A DNA stretch of 64,000 bases from an uncultured Acetatifactor sp. GTDB taxonomy: Bacteria; Bacillota; Clostridia; Lachnospirales; Lachnospiraceae. The notes under the pieces were generated by a model, which saw only the letters and a program-made list of their open reading frames with translations, had not been told where the DNA came from and searched no databases. Of this stretch, positions 52,345 through 62,372 are shown in pieces; positions within the stretch are counted from its first letter, which is position 1; every line of letters starts with the position of its first letter. Made by a program: the position numbers and the translations under genes. The DNA is taken from NCBI GenBank assembly GCA_934433135.1, contig CAKRZO010000005.1, forward strand, positions 1-64,000. Reading direction: 5' to 3'.

Positions 52345-53109
52345 TTAATCTGCATAAGAAAAATGAATCAGATTTTTCGCCGTATCAATTGTCGGCTGAC
52401 TATTCTCCTTCTCGTCTTCATTAACACACAAAAACATGGAAGAACCAGCCATTATAGGACCAAAACGACGATGAAGACACGCTTTTTTCCCATTACACAA
52501 AAAGAGGGTATCGCATGAAACTTCTTTTTTCAGCATAAACAGTATATCAAAGTTGTTTCGAAGTTCTTCTTCTGTATCCGCATTGGTAACTATCTTTGCG
52601 ATATCAGCACCTCTTTCAGCCTGCAGGCATGCAATTCTCAAAACTTCTTCCGGTGGAAGATATTTATATGCATGTGTTGAAATAAGCACCTCGCCACCCT
52701 TTTTGTGAATAAGTTCGCCTAGTTGCTTTTGCTTTTTTACAGCTTGCTCATCCTCCGTAATTCCAGTCGTTGTATGGCAAAACATATCACCCCAAATATC
52801 GATAAGCTTTGCCCCACATTCCAAAGCCAAAATAAGCTGCTCTGCAAGCTCATCGTCAGTAAGAGACGCAACTGCATTTGCATTCGGATAATTGGTAACA
52901 TATGCCGGCTTATCCTTCATTGCCGAAAAAATATCACGTAAGCATTCCCTTGTTCTGTATTCACCGGCCAATGTATTCATGCAGAATCCAAAAGCCCCCG
53001 CTCCGTTTTGATGTCCTCTCTCAATCTCCCGTATAGTACTTTCAAAATCATTTGAGTGATTTATCATAAGGGTTAGCAATGGTCTCTTCAGATTAAAAAA
53101 ATACGACAT
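52345..53109 (-). CDS. Type I dehydroquinase-like TIM-barrel protein, altered active site
   Basis: About 254 residues. The C-terminal half matches type I 3-dehydroquinate dehydratase: a histidine in VLISTHAYKYLPPEEV and the Schiff-base lysine in GADIAKIVTNA, then FGPIMAGSSMFLC. The TFR arginine region of true AroD is replaced by YVTNYPNANAVASLT, and the Glu-x-Arg sugar-binding motif near the N-terminus is not visible. It is therefore unlikely to be AroD. The lysine/histidine pair would still allow imine-based elimination or aldol chemistry on a keto sugar. AAAGGAGG precedes ATG 53109. It lies within a glycan operon. Confidence 0.75.
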   Translation of the reverse strand: MSYFFNLKRPLLTLMINHSNDFESTIREIERGHQNGAGAFGFCMNTLAGEYRTRECLRDIFSAMKDKPAYVTNYPNANAVASLTDDELAEQLILALECGAKLIDIWGDMFCHTTTGITEDEQAVKKQKQLGELIHKKGGEVLISTHAYKYLPPEEVLRIACLQAERGADIAKIVTNADTEEELRNNFDILFMLKKEVSCDTLFLCNGKKACLHRRFGPIMAGSSMFLCVNEDEKENSQPTIDTAKNLIHFSYAD

Positions 53110-53136
53110 AATATCCCTCCTTTGGAAAATCAACAG

Positions 53137-55269
53137 CTATTTTATCTTCTCAATCAACACCGCAGACAGTCTTTTCAGGCTAATCGCGCTTCTGCCGGTT
53201 ATTGACATCAATGGCTTATCATACTCTTCATAAACCTTAAAAGATTCCTTTTCAGGCAAATCTATAATACATTCAATCGGTTCTGTTGTGTAATTAACAA
53301 GAAATTGCCCGAATTCTCCATTCAATGTACTCCAGGCGCTTGTAAATACCTTATTATATTTGTGATCATAATTCATTGCACCGTATATTTTGATTTCATC
53401 ACTCTGTATTTTGTAAGGAACCTCCATTTTTCCGGTATGTAAATATTTTTTTGCTTCGCAGCGACGCCAGTAGTTTAAATTCTTTATCAACTCTGCAGTT
53501 GCTTCCTGGCATGGCAAATTATCCGTATTACAATATCCCCAGTTAAATATTATATTGCCATCATCATTAATCACTACTGTAAGCATATCTCCACAGCAAA
53601 AGGAATATGCAATTCTCATAAAAATATTTTCCGGCGATTTTTGATGGTCAAAAGCGTATTGTGTACAGACCTGATTCCCCATAAAATTATTTAAATATCT
53701 GTGATATACAAAAGCATAAAGCGGAACCGGCTCACCCATCGCATAACAAATATTATAGCGATTATCACTGAATAACAGATAAGGGATATAGGCTTCTGCC
53801 GCTGCGGATTCACATCCGATCAATACCTTTCTGTTTTTTTCTTCGACAAGCGCCAAAAGATTTTTCACTGCATCCACCTGCCATTTCCCCGGTACCGGCG
53901 GATGTCCGTGGCTTTTACTGTAGCAAAAATAGGAGGTTCCGCCGTGATTCTGATCCAACAATTGGATATAGTCAATATCCGCATCTATCATTTTGTAAAC
54001 CTGATCACAAATAATATCCACCGTGTACTTCTGAGAGGGGCACATGTCATAGCCTACTCGTTGGTCTGTGCATATTTTACTAAACGGCAAGTCCTGCTCC
54101 GGCGAAAGACACATCATTTTTTTCAACTCGTTTTTTTCAAAAAATTCGCTTGTGTCGTAATCCGCAATATTACTTTTCAGCGTCCAACCAAGTCCACTGC
54201 AGTAAACTCCGAACACATCGCCTCGTTCATGAAGTTGGTCAATAAACTTTTTCAGTTCATTTTCTCCTCCGTACGGCGGCCATACGATCGGCGGTGCCCA
54301 TGGGGCTGTCCCTTCCCAGTGCATCAATAGAACCATTATTTTACTGTTAAATTGTTTTTCAAATTTTTCAATTTCCTTTAATGCATTGCAATACGGAAAT
54401 AATTTATTGGGCTTCATTTCATCCGTATCAAATAATCCCCGAACCGGATAAGTAACAACAACCGGAGATTCCGAATACCACTCCGGTAAATTAAAGTTGT
54501 TCTCTATGGGAATATAATTCTTTCTTTTTTCAAACCACTCACGATAAATTGAAGCTGCAGCATACCAGTCCCCCTCAAAGAATTGCATAACCATCGGATA
54601 TTGCATTTCGTAATCTTTGCCGAAATCGGAACCTGCAAAGTGTCTGAATTGCAATTTTACCCCATTATGATATGCATAAAAATCGATTCCTTTTAAGTTA
54701 TCCTCCGCATCATGTGCTGCAAAATATAAGCCGCACCTGTCATTATAATATGCCATACACGGGAGCTCCACAATAGCCGGGTACATCCCCATTGTTCCCT
54801 CACTCGGGTATGTCGGTTCCTTGTATCCAAACAGGCTGTTACGGAATTCCATGTCATCCACTATAATGCCTTCATCAAATCCCCATAGAATCCTAGAATT
54901 ACCACCATGGTCTTTGAAATCGTTTTCTACAACAATTTGCGGGTAATTGACCCATTCAATGACCTTACTTCCTCTGTTTCTTACAGATATCCCCCAACTG
55001 ATTGCAGTATTTATTTCCGCGCTGATTTTCACACTCAATTCCGTATTTTCATAAATACACGAAAATTGATTATCGTTTGAATTACATTCTTTAAGTTCAA
55101 AATCGGTCGCTGCAGTTTTGTACTGCCTTCCCTTTTCATCTCTTTGTGAAATTTCGAAAATCGGTACATCTGTAAACGAAAACTCTTTACCAAGATAATT
55201 TAATTTTCTGATACGTGCTTTTTCTTCATCAAACCGAAAGTCCATCTGATTTTTTTTATAACATAACAT
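53137..55269 (-). CDS. DUF6259-type glycoside hydrolase
   Basis: 710 residues. A beta-sandwich N-terminal domain (about 1-240) is followed by a (beta/alpha)8 barrel with acidic candidates (DADIDYIQLLDQNHGG, VLIGCESAAAEAYIPYL), and a C-terminal beta domain. I match it from memory to DUF6259 proteins, which resemble GH36/GH97-like or GH42-like enzymes. No signal peptide is seen. Its start codon lies two bases after the upstream mannosidase stop, within GAGGAATAAAT, so the two are tightly coupled. Linkage specificity is unknown. Confidence 0.8.
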   Translation of the reverse strand: MLCYKKNQMDFRFDEEKARIRKLNYLGKEFSFTDVPIFEISQRDEKGRQYKTAATDFELKECNSNDNQFSCIYENTELSVKISAEINTAISWGISVRNRGSKVIEWVNYPQIVVENDFKDHGGNSRILWGFDEGIIVDDMEFRNSLFGYKEPTYPSEGTMGMYPAIVELPCMAYYNDRCGLYFAAHDAEDNLKGIDFYAYHNGVKLQFRHFAGSDFGKDYEMQYPMVMQFFEGDWYAAASIYREWFEKRKNYIPIENNFNLPEWYSESPVVVTYPVRGLFDTDEMKPNKLFPYCNALKEIEKFEKQFNSKIMVLLMHWEGTAPWAPPIVWPPYGGENELKKFIDQLHERGDVFGVYCSGLGWTLKSNIADYDTSEFFEKNELKKMMCLSPEQDLPFSKICTDQRVGYDMCPSQKYTVDIICDQVYKMIDADIDYIQLLDQNHGGTSYFCYSKSHGHPPVPGKWQVDAVKNLLALVEEKNRKVLIGCESAAAEAYIPYLLFSDNRYNICYAMGEPVPLYAFVYHRYLNNFMGNQVCTQYAFDHQKSPENIFMRIAYSFCCGDMLTVVINDDGNIIFNWGYCNTDNLPCQEATAELIKNLNYWRRCEAKKYLHTGKMEVPYKIQSDEIKIYGAMNYDHKYNKVFTSAWSTLNGEFGQFLVNYTTEPIECIIDLPEKESFKVYEEYDKPLMSITGRSAISLKRLSAVLIEKIK

Positions 55270-55271
55270 AT

Positions 55272-57755
55272 TTATTCCTCTTCCAAAAAATTGGCTTCTA
55301 CTGTTTCTCCATTGTCAAACAGCTTCACTGTCTTTATTTCGTTATGCGAAAAATTAAGTCGAATGCTTTTATGCATAATAGGCAGCTGTATTTCGACACC
55401 CTTTGTATCAATCCCTGCACATTCGTAAAGACGCAGTACATACCCATCATTATCCTCCGCTCTTTTCCATGCTGAGAGAATGACATTTTTCTCTGAGATC
55501 ATACAGCCTTTCAGCCATTCCGGTAAGGTTCCCTTATGAAACGTTTCCATAATGCTAACCGGCGGATTGTTCAGTTCATATCCCTCACATGTGCATTTTG
55601 TAACAGATTCGTATGGCATTATCGTATATTTAAAATCATGTGTCCCCTGATCCATATACTCACAACTCTCATCTCTGTCACCCCAATGATCGGCAAAAAT
55701 TGCGCCTCTTACAACGGTTAAATCCAGATATCTGTCGGTTGCGCTGCAGCTGTATTTTGAATCGTTAATGACCGCAAATCCTTTGTTTTCCCGATACATG
55801 GCAATCCAGCTATGGCATGGTTCTTCTCCCGCATTCTGCGGAATCTTTTTAAATCCGTAAGGTATCTGCGCCATTGCGCTCGTTTCTTTCAGATCCGTAC
55901 CAAACCGCAGTTTCAACATTTTATGTTTTTCAAAGAAATTCACCCGTACGTGCACACGTACCTTTTTTTCCCCCTGATACAAATAAAATTTCTGTATCAG
56001 CTCAGACTTTCCGTAAACAGTTGTCACCTGCAGCATTACTCGAACCGGTCCGGTCTCCATTACCTTGAATACCGGTTTTGAAAATCTTCCGATTTCCCTA
56101 TCAAATTTTTCAATGGAAGTCCGGTAAAATTCTCTTTCCGTTGTGTCGTGTCCCCAAGTATCCGCATTGGTTTCGTCCATTAACACCCCTGCTGCGGAGT
56201 CAACGCAGATATTGCAATTGTTTTCTTTGTCAAACATCTCTTTTATCCTGCCGTTTTCTTCGTCAAACGTAATCCTGATGTATTCGTTTTCAAGGAAATG
56301 CGGATTTATCGTCAGTGTATTTTCATAGTCTTCTTTATGACCGGTTAAGAACATATGGTATACGGAATATCCCATTGCCGGAATTTTTGCCAGAAAAACA
56401 CTATCCATCTGATCATTGTTATTGCTACGCTCGGCACGAATAATTTGAAATACGACATCATTTCTTTCCCGATCGCAAAGTCCCGTGATTTCTGTGCGAA
56501 GTTGCACCGGTACCGTTATATCCCAAGAAAGCGGATTGAACAGTACCACAGGGGTTCCGATGCTCTCCTGCATCCATAAGGTATCGTTTTTGCCGCCTTT
56601 TGTGGCCGCATATGCTTCTTCTCCAAGCGTATCGATTCTCCATGACAATCTCTGGCAGGCAAAATTGGTTACTTCCTGCGCAATCGTCATTGCTTCACCA
56701 TGCAGATACGCGGCATCCTCATAGGCAGCTTTTATACTACAGCCGCAAATAATATCATGAAACTGATTAAACAGGATATCCTTCCACGCCTTATTGATTT
56801 TGGGCATCGGATATTTGTCCGAAAGCATATAATGCGTCAGACATGCCATCTTTTCCGCTGTCAAAATTGCAGTCTCACATCTCCTATTATCGCGCTTAAT
56901 CTTAGTGTATGCAGAATAACATCCCCGGCCGTGATATTGCAGTTCATCCCGAACAACGGAAAAATCCCCACCTGAAATATCTTTAAAATAATCCGTTGTA
57001 GCTGCAAAAACCAGATTACCATCCTTAAACTGCTGCATATTATGAATATCGTTCAGTGCTTGAATTGTCGCCTCGCCGCCATGATTCCCTACCCCGTAAA
57101 AGCACAATCTGTTCAAATGCTGCTCCTTGGCAAGGGAATACACCTTATTGATATGTTCTATATCATCCCCGCGCGTACAATAGGCATACGGAATGCGTGA
57201 AGCAAGAACTCTGCTGCCGTCCTGGCTTTCCCACCAAAATACATCCTGCGGTAAATCTTTTTCGTGTGTGCCGGGTCTTGAAAAAACATAATAGTCCATT
57301 CCGCTTTTTTTCAGTATTTGCGGAAGATTTCCGTTGTGGCCGAAAGAGTCCACATTATATCCTGTTTGGGCTGTTTTGCCAAATCTTTCGCGGAAATACC
57401 TTTGGCTGTACAATCCCTGCCTTGCAAAGCTCTCCCCGGATGGAATATTGCAATCCGGCTGTATATACCAGCCCCCTGCAATTTCCCAACGCCCCTCTTT
57501 TACGCGTTCACGGATTTCTGCGAACATATCCGGTGCATTTTTTTCAATCCACTGATAGTAGCACGCACACGCACTTGTAAATTTAAAGTCATCAAACTCT
57601 TTCATTCTGTCAAGCGCACTTTGAAATGTTGCCTTGATTTCGGCGAATCCTTCCTGCCACTGCCACATCCACACTGGGTCAAGATGCGCGTTTCCTATCA
57701 GATAAACTTTTTGTATATCCTCTTCCATTTTGATTGATTCGCTTTTCCCAGACAT
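55272..57755 (-). CDS. GH38 alpha-mannosidase, short form
   Basis: 827 residues. Zinc ligands His24 and Asp26 lie in GNAHLDPVWMWQW. The nucleophile is Asp136 in GYNVDSFGHNGNLPQIL. Further zinc-site residues are in LFNQFHDIICGCSI. The remaining half is the beta-sandwich region. It lacks the N-terminal extension of the GH38 enzyme at 26173 and its DPVW motif differs from DVAW there, so the two belong to different subgroups. No signal peptide is visible. GGAGG precedes the ATG. It lies between the GH2 beta-mannosidase and DUF6259 genes. Confidence 0.95.
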   Translation of the reverse strand: MSGKSESIKMEEDIQKVYLIGNAHLDPVWMWQWQEGFAEIKATFQSALDRMKEFDDFKFTSACACYYQWIEKNAPDMFAEIRERVKEGRWEIAGGWYIQPDCNIPSGESFARQGLYSQRYFRERFGKTAQTGYNVDSFGHNGNLPQILKKSGMDYYVFSRPGTHEKDLPQDVFWWESQDGSRVLASRIPYAYCTRGDDIEHINKVYSLAKEQHLNRLCFYGVGNHGGEATIQALNDIHNMQQFKDGNLVFAATTDYFKDISGGDFSVVRDELQYHGRGCYSAYTKIKRDNRRCETAILTAEKMACLTHYMLSDKYPMPKINKAWKDILFNQFHDIICGCSIKAAYEDAAYLHGEAMTIAQEVTNFACQRLSWRIDTLGEEAYAATKGGKNDTLWMQESIGTPVVLFNPLSWDITVPVQLRTEITGLCDRERNDVVFQIIRAERSNNNDQMDSVFLAKIPAMGYSVYHMFLTGHKEDYENTLTINPHFLENEYIRITFDEENGRIKEMFDKENNCNICVDSAAGVLMDETNADTWGHDTTEREFYRTSIEKFDREIGRFSKPVFKVMETGPVRVMLQVTTVYGKSELIQKFYLYQGEKKVRVHVRVNFFEKHKMLKLRFGTDLKETSAMAQIPYGFKKIPQNAGEEPCHSWIAMYRENKGFAVINDSKYSCSATDRYLDLTVVRGAIFADHWGDRDESCEYMDQGTHDFKYTIMPYESVTKCTCEGYELNNPPVSIMETFHKGTLPEWLKGCMISEKNVILSAWKRAEDNDGYVLRLYECAGIDTKGVEIQLPIMHKSIRLNFSHNEIKTVKLFDNGETVEANFLEEE

Positions 57756-57798
57756 AAAGCGACCTCCGTATTCCCTGTTTTATTATAACAGCATCCGC

Positions 57799-60075
57799 CT
57801 AACTCCTGCATTCCTTCTTTTGCAGCGCTCTGATCTCCGGGAGCCATTCCGCCTTATACTTTTTAAAATCAAAAGCAGGATAGCCGCAAATATAATGATT
57901 GCTGCCGTTTGAAATATTGGTTTCCCATTCAAAAGTAAACAGTTTCTTTTCGCTGTACATTACCGGAAGCGATGTCACTTCCGCATTTTTATTTGCTTCC
58001 ACTTCGAACGCACCATGGTATACCGTCTTTCCCTCACATTTTATTGTCACTGTTCCCAGAACCGCTTTCAATGTGTCGTTTGACGCAATGATCCTGATTT
58101 TCCAGTTGCTTATTTCCTCTGCCATAACCACAAAGTCCTGCTGTGATGTTCTTATGTAATGATAGGCAAGTTTTTTTACTCCATAGTAATCCGCTACGGC
58201 ATCGGATATCTGTGGCCAGCCGTCTAAAAGATTCCACCATATAACGCCGCTCTTTGTCGGCTTCTTGCAACGAATACGCTCAATAAAATACTTTTTTGCT
58301 TCAGCCTGTGAAATCTGGCTGGCAAGAGCAAAATCATCCAGATTATCCGGCACTTCACCAAAAAGCTGTTTAATCTGATTTGCCACAAGCTGCACCCTTG
58401 CCGGATTGTTTCTCTGATCCGATGAATGCAAATTCCATTGCTCGTTATCCTCATATGGCCACAAAAACTCTTCCTCAATAAATTTTTCGAGACTTTCTCT
58501 TGCAGGGCAGCCGTGGTATCCGATTTCACTGACAAAATGCGCCTTGGATTGGGAATAATAATCGCTTTTAAAGTAATCGCGCGGTCCCCACAAATGATAT
58601 TCTGACAAAATGTCATATCTATTTCCGACATGAGTGTCTCCCTCGAAATACGGCGAACTCGGCAGGTACGGACGCCCGTTATCATTACGATGTATCACTC
58701 CGGGCAATATCTCTCTATTTAGTCTGTTCTTTGTCGGGTCTGTTCCGAATTCAGACATTACTGCATCACATTCGTTATCCCCTGCCCAGAGCACAATACA
58801 AGGATGCGTCCTTAAACGGCGCACGACACATTCCGCCTCATGTTCCATTTTCGCACAAAACTCGCTGCTAAGACTGTATCCTGCACACGCCATGGTAAAA
58901 TCCTGCCATACCATAATGCCGTTTCTGTCACAGAAATCATAAAACACATCCTGCTCATATACATTTCCGCCCCAGCATCTCACCATATTACAGCCGATAT
59001 CCGAAAGCAGTGCGAATGCCATGTCATATCGGTCTTTATCACGACTGTGGTATACATCAAGCGGCACCCAGTTTGTTCCCTTGCACATAACCGGGATATC
59101 ATTTACAATAAACTGAAATTTTCCGTTTTCGCCATCGGTAGTGGCCGTACGATCAAGTTCTACGGTTCGAATTCCGACGTTAAATTCTTTGTCCGAAATA
59201 TTTTTGCCATTTGCCATTACGCTGATTTTCGTATCATATAGATTGGCCTCCCCATAGCCTTTCGGCAGCCATAGTCTTGGATTCTTTATGACTATTTCTG
59301 CCTTCCCCAGCTTAAAATAAACTTTTTCTTTTATCAAGAATTCCGAATCGCCGCATTTTCCGTTTAGTTGTACCCAAATATCACTTTTAAGCATAGCATC
59401 CGGAATATCCAGTTCCCATAAAAAACGAATTTTAGCCATACCGGCACACGCGGAAACAACATGATAATGGACTTGATTTATCACAATTTCCGGCTTTTCA
59501 TACAAGGTTACATCCTTCCATATGCCTGCGGATACCGCACGGGGCATAATATCCCAGCCAAAGCAGTGCGGCGGTTTTCTTAAGCCGATTCCATCTGCAT
59601 TCGGCTGCGGATGGGAATCAATATTATACATATCATAATTCAGATGGTTCGCTTCCAGAATGGCCGGGCAAATTTTTACAAATAACGTATTCCTTTTTCC
59701 CAGCGGTTTAAGCGTATCCGTAACATCAAATTCCTTTTCAATCAGCATATTATCGCTGGCACCGATCATATAACCGTTTAACCAATATTCCGCAAAGCAG
59801 TCTACACCGTCAAAACGCAACATCAGATGATTCTTGTGCTCAGGGGTTACAAATTCCGTTTCATACCACCATTCACAGGTTTCATATTTTTCCGCAAGAG
59901 TAATATTCATCCCTCTGTAGATATCTTCCGGCAAAAGACCTGCATTTATCAGATCAAGTTCTACGTTTCCCGGCACATTTGCCGAAATTGCATTGTATTT
60001 CGAAAGCTCGTCCGGCGTACTTACCTGCCCGGCAGTTTCTATTACGTATAACTTCCAATTTTGATTCAGCTTCAT
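57799..60075 (-). CDS. GH2 beta-mannosidase-like enzyme
   Basis: About 758 residues. The N-terminal jelly-roll (WYETEFVTPEH, FDGVDCFAEYWLNG), an immunoglobulin-like domain and a TIM barrel follow the GH2 order. The acid/base is Glu435 in LWAGDNECD and the nucleophile is Glu517 in HFVSEIGYHGCP. GTNWVPLD and NMVRCWGGNVYEQDVFYD are beta-mannosidase landmarks. It removes terminal beta-mannose, for example the core mannose of N-glycans or mannan fragments. ATG 60075 has AAAGGAG. The gene follows the alpha/beta hydrolase by 12 bases. No signal peptide. Confidence 0.93.
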   Translation of the reverse strand: MKLNQNWKLYVIETAGQVSTPDELSKYNAISANVPGNVELDLINAGLLPEDIYRGMNITLAEKYETCEWWYETEFVTPEHKNHLMLRFDGVDCFAEYWLNGYMIGASDNMLIEKEFDVTDTLKPLGKRNTLFVKICPAILEANHLNYDMYNIDSHPQPNADGIGLRKPPHCFGWDIMPRAVSAGIWKDVTLYEKPEIVINQVHYHVVSACAGMAKIRFLWELDIPDAMLKSDIWVQLNGKCGDSEFLIKEKVYFKLGKAEIVIKNPRLWLPKGYGEANLYDTKISVMANGKNISDKEFNVGIRTVELDRTATTDGENGKFQFIVNDIPVMCKGTNWVPLDVYHSRDKDRYDMAFALLSDIGCNMVRCWGGNVYEQDVFYDFCDRNGIMVWQDFTMACAGYSLSSEFCAKMEHEAECVVRRLRTHPCIVLWAGDNECDAVMSEFGTDPTKNRLNREILPGVIHRNDNGRPYLPSSPYFEGDTHVGNRYDILSEYHLWGPRDYFKSDYYSQSKAHFVSEIGYHGCPARESLEKFIEEEFLWPYEDNEQWNLHSSDQRNNPARVQLVANQIKQLFGEVPDNLDDFALASQISQAEAKKYFIERIRCKKPTKSGVIWWNLLDGWPQISDAVADYYGVKKLAYHYIRTSQQDFVVMAEEISNWKIRIIASNDTLKAVLGTVTIKCEGKTVYHGAFEVEANKNAEVTSLPVMYSEKKLFTFEWETNISNGSNHYICGYPAFDFKKYKAEWLPEIRALQKKECRS

Positions 60076-60087
60076 CCGCACTCTCCT

Positions 60088-60762
60088 TTAAAAGAATTCA
60101 CTGCAGACTTCTTTTACAGGTTCAAAATCCGTCCGCCGCTGTTTCAACATCCAATCAATCAAATTACGATTTTTATAGGCTTCGTAAATTCCGTCATTAT
60201 GTCCGAAACCATCCAACACAACCAGCTCTGCCATGCCTCCATGTGTCATTATATTTTTCATCATCAATTCGGAATTAACCAATTCGACCACATCATCTTT
60301 ATTTCCGTGGTATGCTTTAACCGGAGTGGTCGCTAACTTCTCCGACCGCCATTGCATCCCCCCTCCGCAAACCGGAGCAATCGCAGAAAAGAAATTCGAA
60401 TATGTAATCCCCATTTCCCAAGTGCCGTAACCACCCATACTTGACCCGGTTATACATATCCTGTCTCTTTTTATTCCATAATCTGCAGCAACTTTGTCAA
60501 TAAGTGCTTTCACATCCTCAACTATATTATTCCATACAAATTGCGCCGGGCATTGCGGGCAAAGCACCAATGCCTGAATTTCAGCATTTTCATTCGCTAT
60601 CAAATATGGCACTCCATGCTTTTCCACATGTTCCAGCCTGTTTCCACGTTCTCCCGCTCCGTGTAAATATACGAGAAGCGGCATTTTTCCACATCCTTTT
60701 TCCGGAACATATAGTATATGTCCAAGCAGGAAACCACCTTGTTCTATCATTATTCTTTTCAT
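60088..60762 (-). CDS. Alpha/beta-hydrolase esterase (prolyl-oligopeptidase-like)
   Basis: About 224 residues. The oxyanion region is VYLHGAGERG. The nucleophile is Ser108 in GSSMGGYGTW, with acid Asp156/157 in HGNKDDVV and His188 in GFGHND. This is the family of small PHB-depolymerase or acetyl/feruloyl esterase-like enzymes. It probably removes acyl groups from glycans before the glycosidases act. GGGGA precedes ATG 60762. It lies between GH3 and GH2 genes in the operon. No signal peptide. Confidence 0.9.
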   Translation of the reverse strand: MKRIMIEQGGFLLGHILYVPEKGCGKMPLLVYLHGAGERGNRLEHVEKHGVPYLIANENAEIQALVLCPQCPAQFVWNNIVEDVKALIDKVAADYGIKRDRICITGSSMGGYGTWEMGITYSNFFSAIAPVCGGGMQWRSEKLATTPVKAYHGNKDDVVELVNSELMMKNIMTHGGMAELVVLDGFGHNDGIYEAYKNRNLIDWMLKQRRTDFEPVKEVCSEFF

Positions 60763-60814
60763 GCAAATCCCCATTCCGGGCAAAACAAATTGGCGGGATG
60801 CGACTCCCTGCTAT

Positions 60815-62356
60815 CTACAGTTCTTCTGTATCACCCGTAATCTTTTTCATCAAATATCCTATTGTCGAATCCGTTACACCATATGTATTAATAACAGTAT
60901 CGGCAACTGCATCATACTCTTTATGAAAATATCCATGCCCCTTGACGACAAAAATAACCGGTGTGTCATACCGCATCCAACCGCTCATCATATTTCTTGC
61001 CACAGGTCCATGCAGGCGCACAACGTTCGTCCCATAAGCAGCCCCTGCATTAATTGTGCAGATAATCAGGTAATACTTACCGATTTTCACGGCATCCAAC
61101 ACACCGTCAGGACCCGGATCCGAAAGCACATCCACATGGTCAGAATATTTTTTTATTTCCTCTGTCATCTTATCATCGTAGACACTTGTATAATTTCCTA
61201 TGATCAGATGCAAAACCTTACTTTCTTTTTTTATGTTGAATGGTATGATCCTCTTTCTGTCGCGTACGACATCGATACTTCTTTTTACAATCTCATCTGA
61301 TATTTTTCTGGCATACTCCGATGATAATTCTGCCTCTCCCTTAAACGATTTTAAATCTTTTGCAAAGCACAACATTCTATATGCTCTGTTTTTTAACGTT
61401 TTGATTTTTAAATAGCCACTGTCTAAGAGCCTCTTCATTTCCGAATAGAACCTATCGTCAGGCTGAACAAAAATCAGGCAATCTCCACCGGCTTCTAAAA
61501 ATCGTGCACATGCCCTGTAATAATTCAAATAACCACAAAAACCGCCCATTGTAGTCCCATCTGATACAATAATCCCCTCAAATCCCAAGGTATTTCTGAG
61601 AAGTTCTGTAAGTAATTTTTTTGACATAGTTCCGGGCGGATATAATCCCGTTTCCTCATCAATATCATCATAACCTGGCAAGGAGATATGACCCGGCATA
61701 ATGGACTTTACGCCATTGTCAATCATATACTTGTATACTTCACCATAAGTGTTCATCCACTCGTTAAACGGCAACGGATTTTCCGCAACTGTCAAATGCT
61801 GATCATACCTGCAATAACCATCCCCCGGAAAATGCTTTACGGCTGCAGCAAGACCGTAATCCTGCATTCCCCGCATAACAGCTCCGGCAATTTTAATATC
61901 CTGTCTATAATCAGGACCGCAGCATCGATTTGATGTTACAGGGGATTCGTAATTGCCTAATATATCGATATCGGGGCCAAATGCCCACTCAAAACCGACC
62001 TTGCGGGATTCAATTGCCGAAATTTTCCCCATCTCATATGCCAGTTCCTCAGAATCAGCCTTTGCGCAAGCCATCATGGATGGGAATTGTGTGGCATCCT
62101 GTATAATACCGGCAGCGCCTCCCTCCACATCTGTCGCAATAATTGCAGGTAACTCCCGGTTTCTATTTACGTACTCAATCCGTTTCTTTAATACATCAGA
62201 TTTCTCACCATGAAAAAAAACAGCTCCCGTATTATTATGTAAAACCATTTTATCATTTCCGATATTTGGACAAATAACAGTACGCAACAGTTCATCTACA
62301 TCCATTTTCTCGACTATCGCTTTATATTCTTCACATTCCGGTAATCTGTACCTCAT
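60815..62356 (-). CDS. GH3 beta-N-acetylhexosaminidase/glucosidase-like enzyme
   Basis: 513 residues. The GH3 barrel has ATDVEGGAAG, KHFPGDG at 174-180 and the nucleophile Asp266 in GFEGIIVSDGTTMGG. His187 in YDQH corresponds to the Asp-His dyad of NagZ-type enzymes, but KHFPGHG is changed to KHFPGDG. The C-terminal (alpha/beta) domain spans about residues 350-510. It may release N-acetylglucosamine or glucose from short oligosaccharides. AAGGAGC precedes the ATG. It follows the SGNH esterase gene by 16 bases. Confidence 0.9.
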   Translation of the reverse strand: MRYRLPECEEYKAIVEKMDVDELLRTVICPNIGNDKMVLHNNTGAVFFHGEKSDVLKKRIEYVNRNRELPAIIATDVEGGAAGIIQDATQFPSMMACAKADSEELAYEMGKISAIESRKVGFEWAFGPDIDILGNYESPVTSNRCCGPDYRQDIKIAGAVMRGMQDYGLAAAVKHFPGDGYCRYDQHLTVAENPLPFNEWMNTYGEVYKYMIDNGVKSIMPGHISLPGYDDIDEETGLYPPGTMSKKLLTELLRNTLGFEGIIVSDGTTMGGFCGYLNYYRACARFLEAGGDCLIFVQPDDRFYSEMKRLLDSGYLKIKTLKNRAYRMLCFAKDLKSFKGEAELSSEYARKISDEIVKRSIDVVRDRKRIIPFNIKKESKVLHLIIGNYTSVYDDKMTEEIKKYSDHVDVLSDPGPDGVLDAVKIGKYYLIICTINAGAAYGTNVVRLHGPVARNMMSGWMRYDTPVIFVVKGHGYFHKEYDAVADTVINTYGVTDSTIGYLMKKITGDTEEL

Positions 62357-62372
62357 CTTTTTTTGCTCCTTT

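Noticed and set aside
52345..53109. Call as shikimate-pathway AroD
   Set aside because: Arginine motifs for the carboxylate are missing and the gene lies in a glycan operon, not with aromatic genes.
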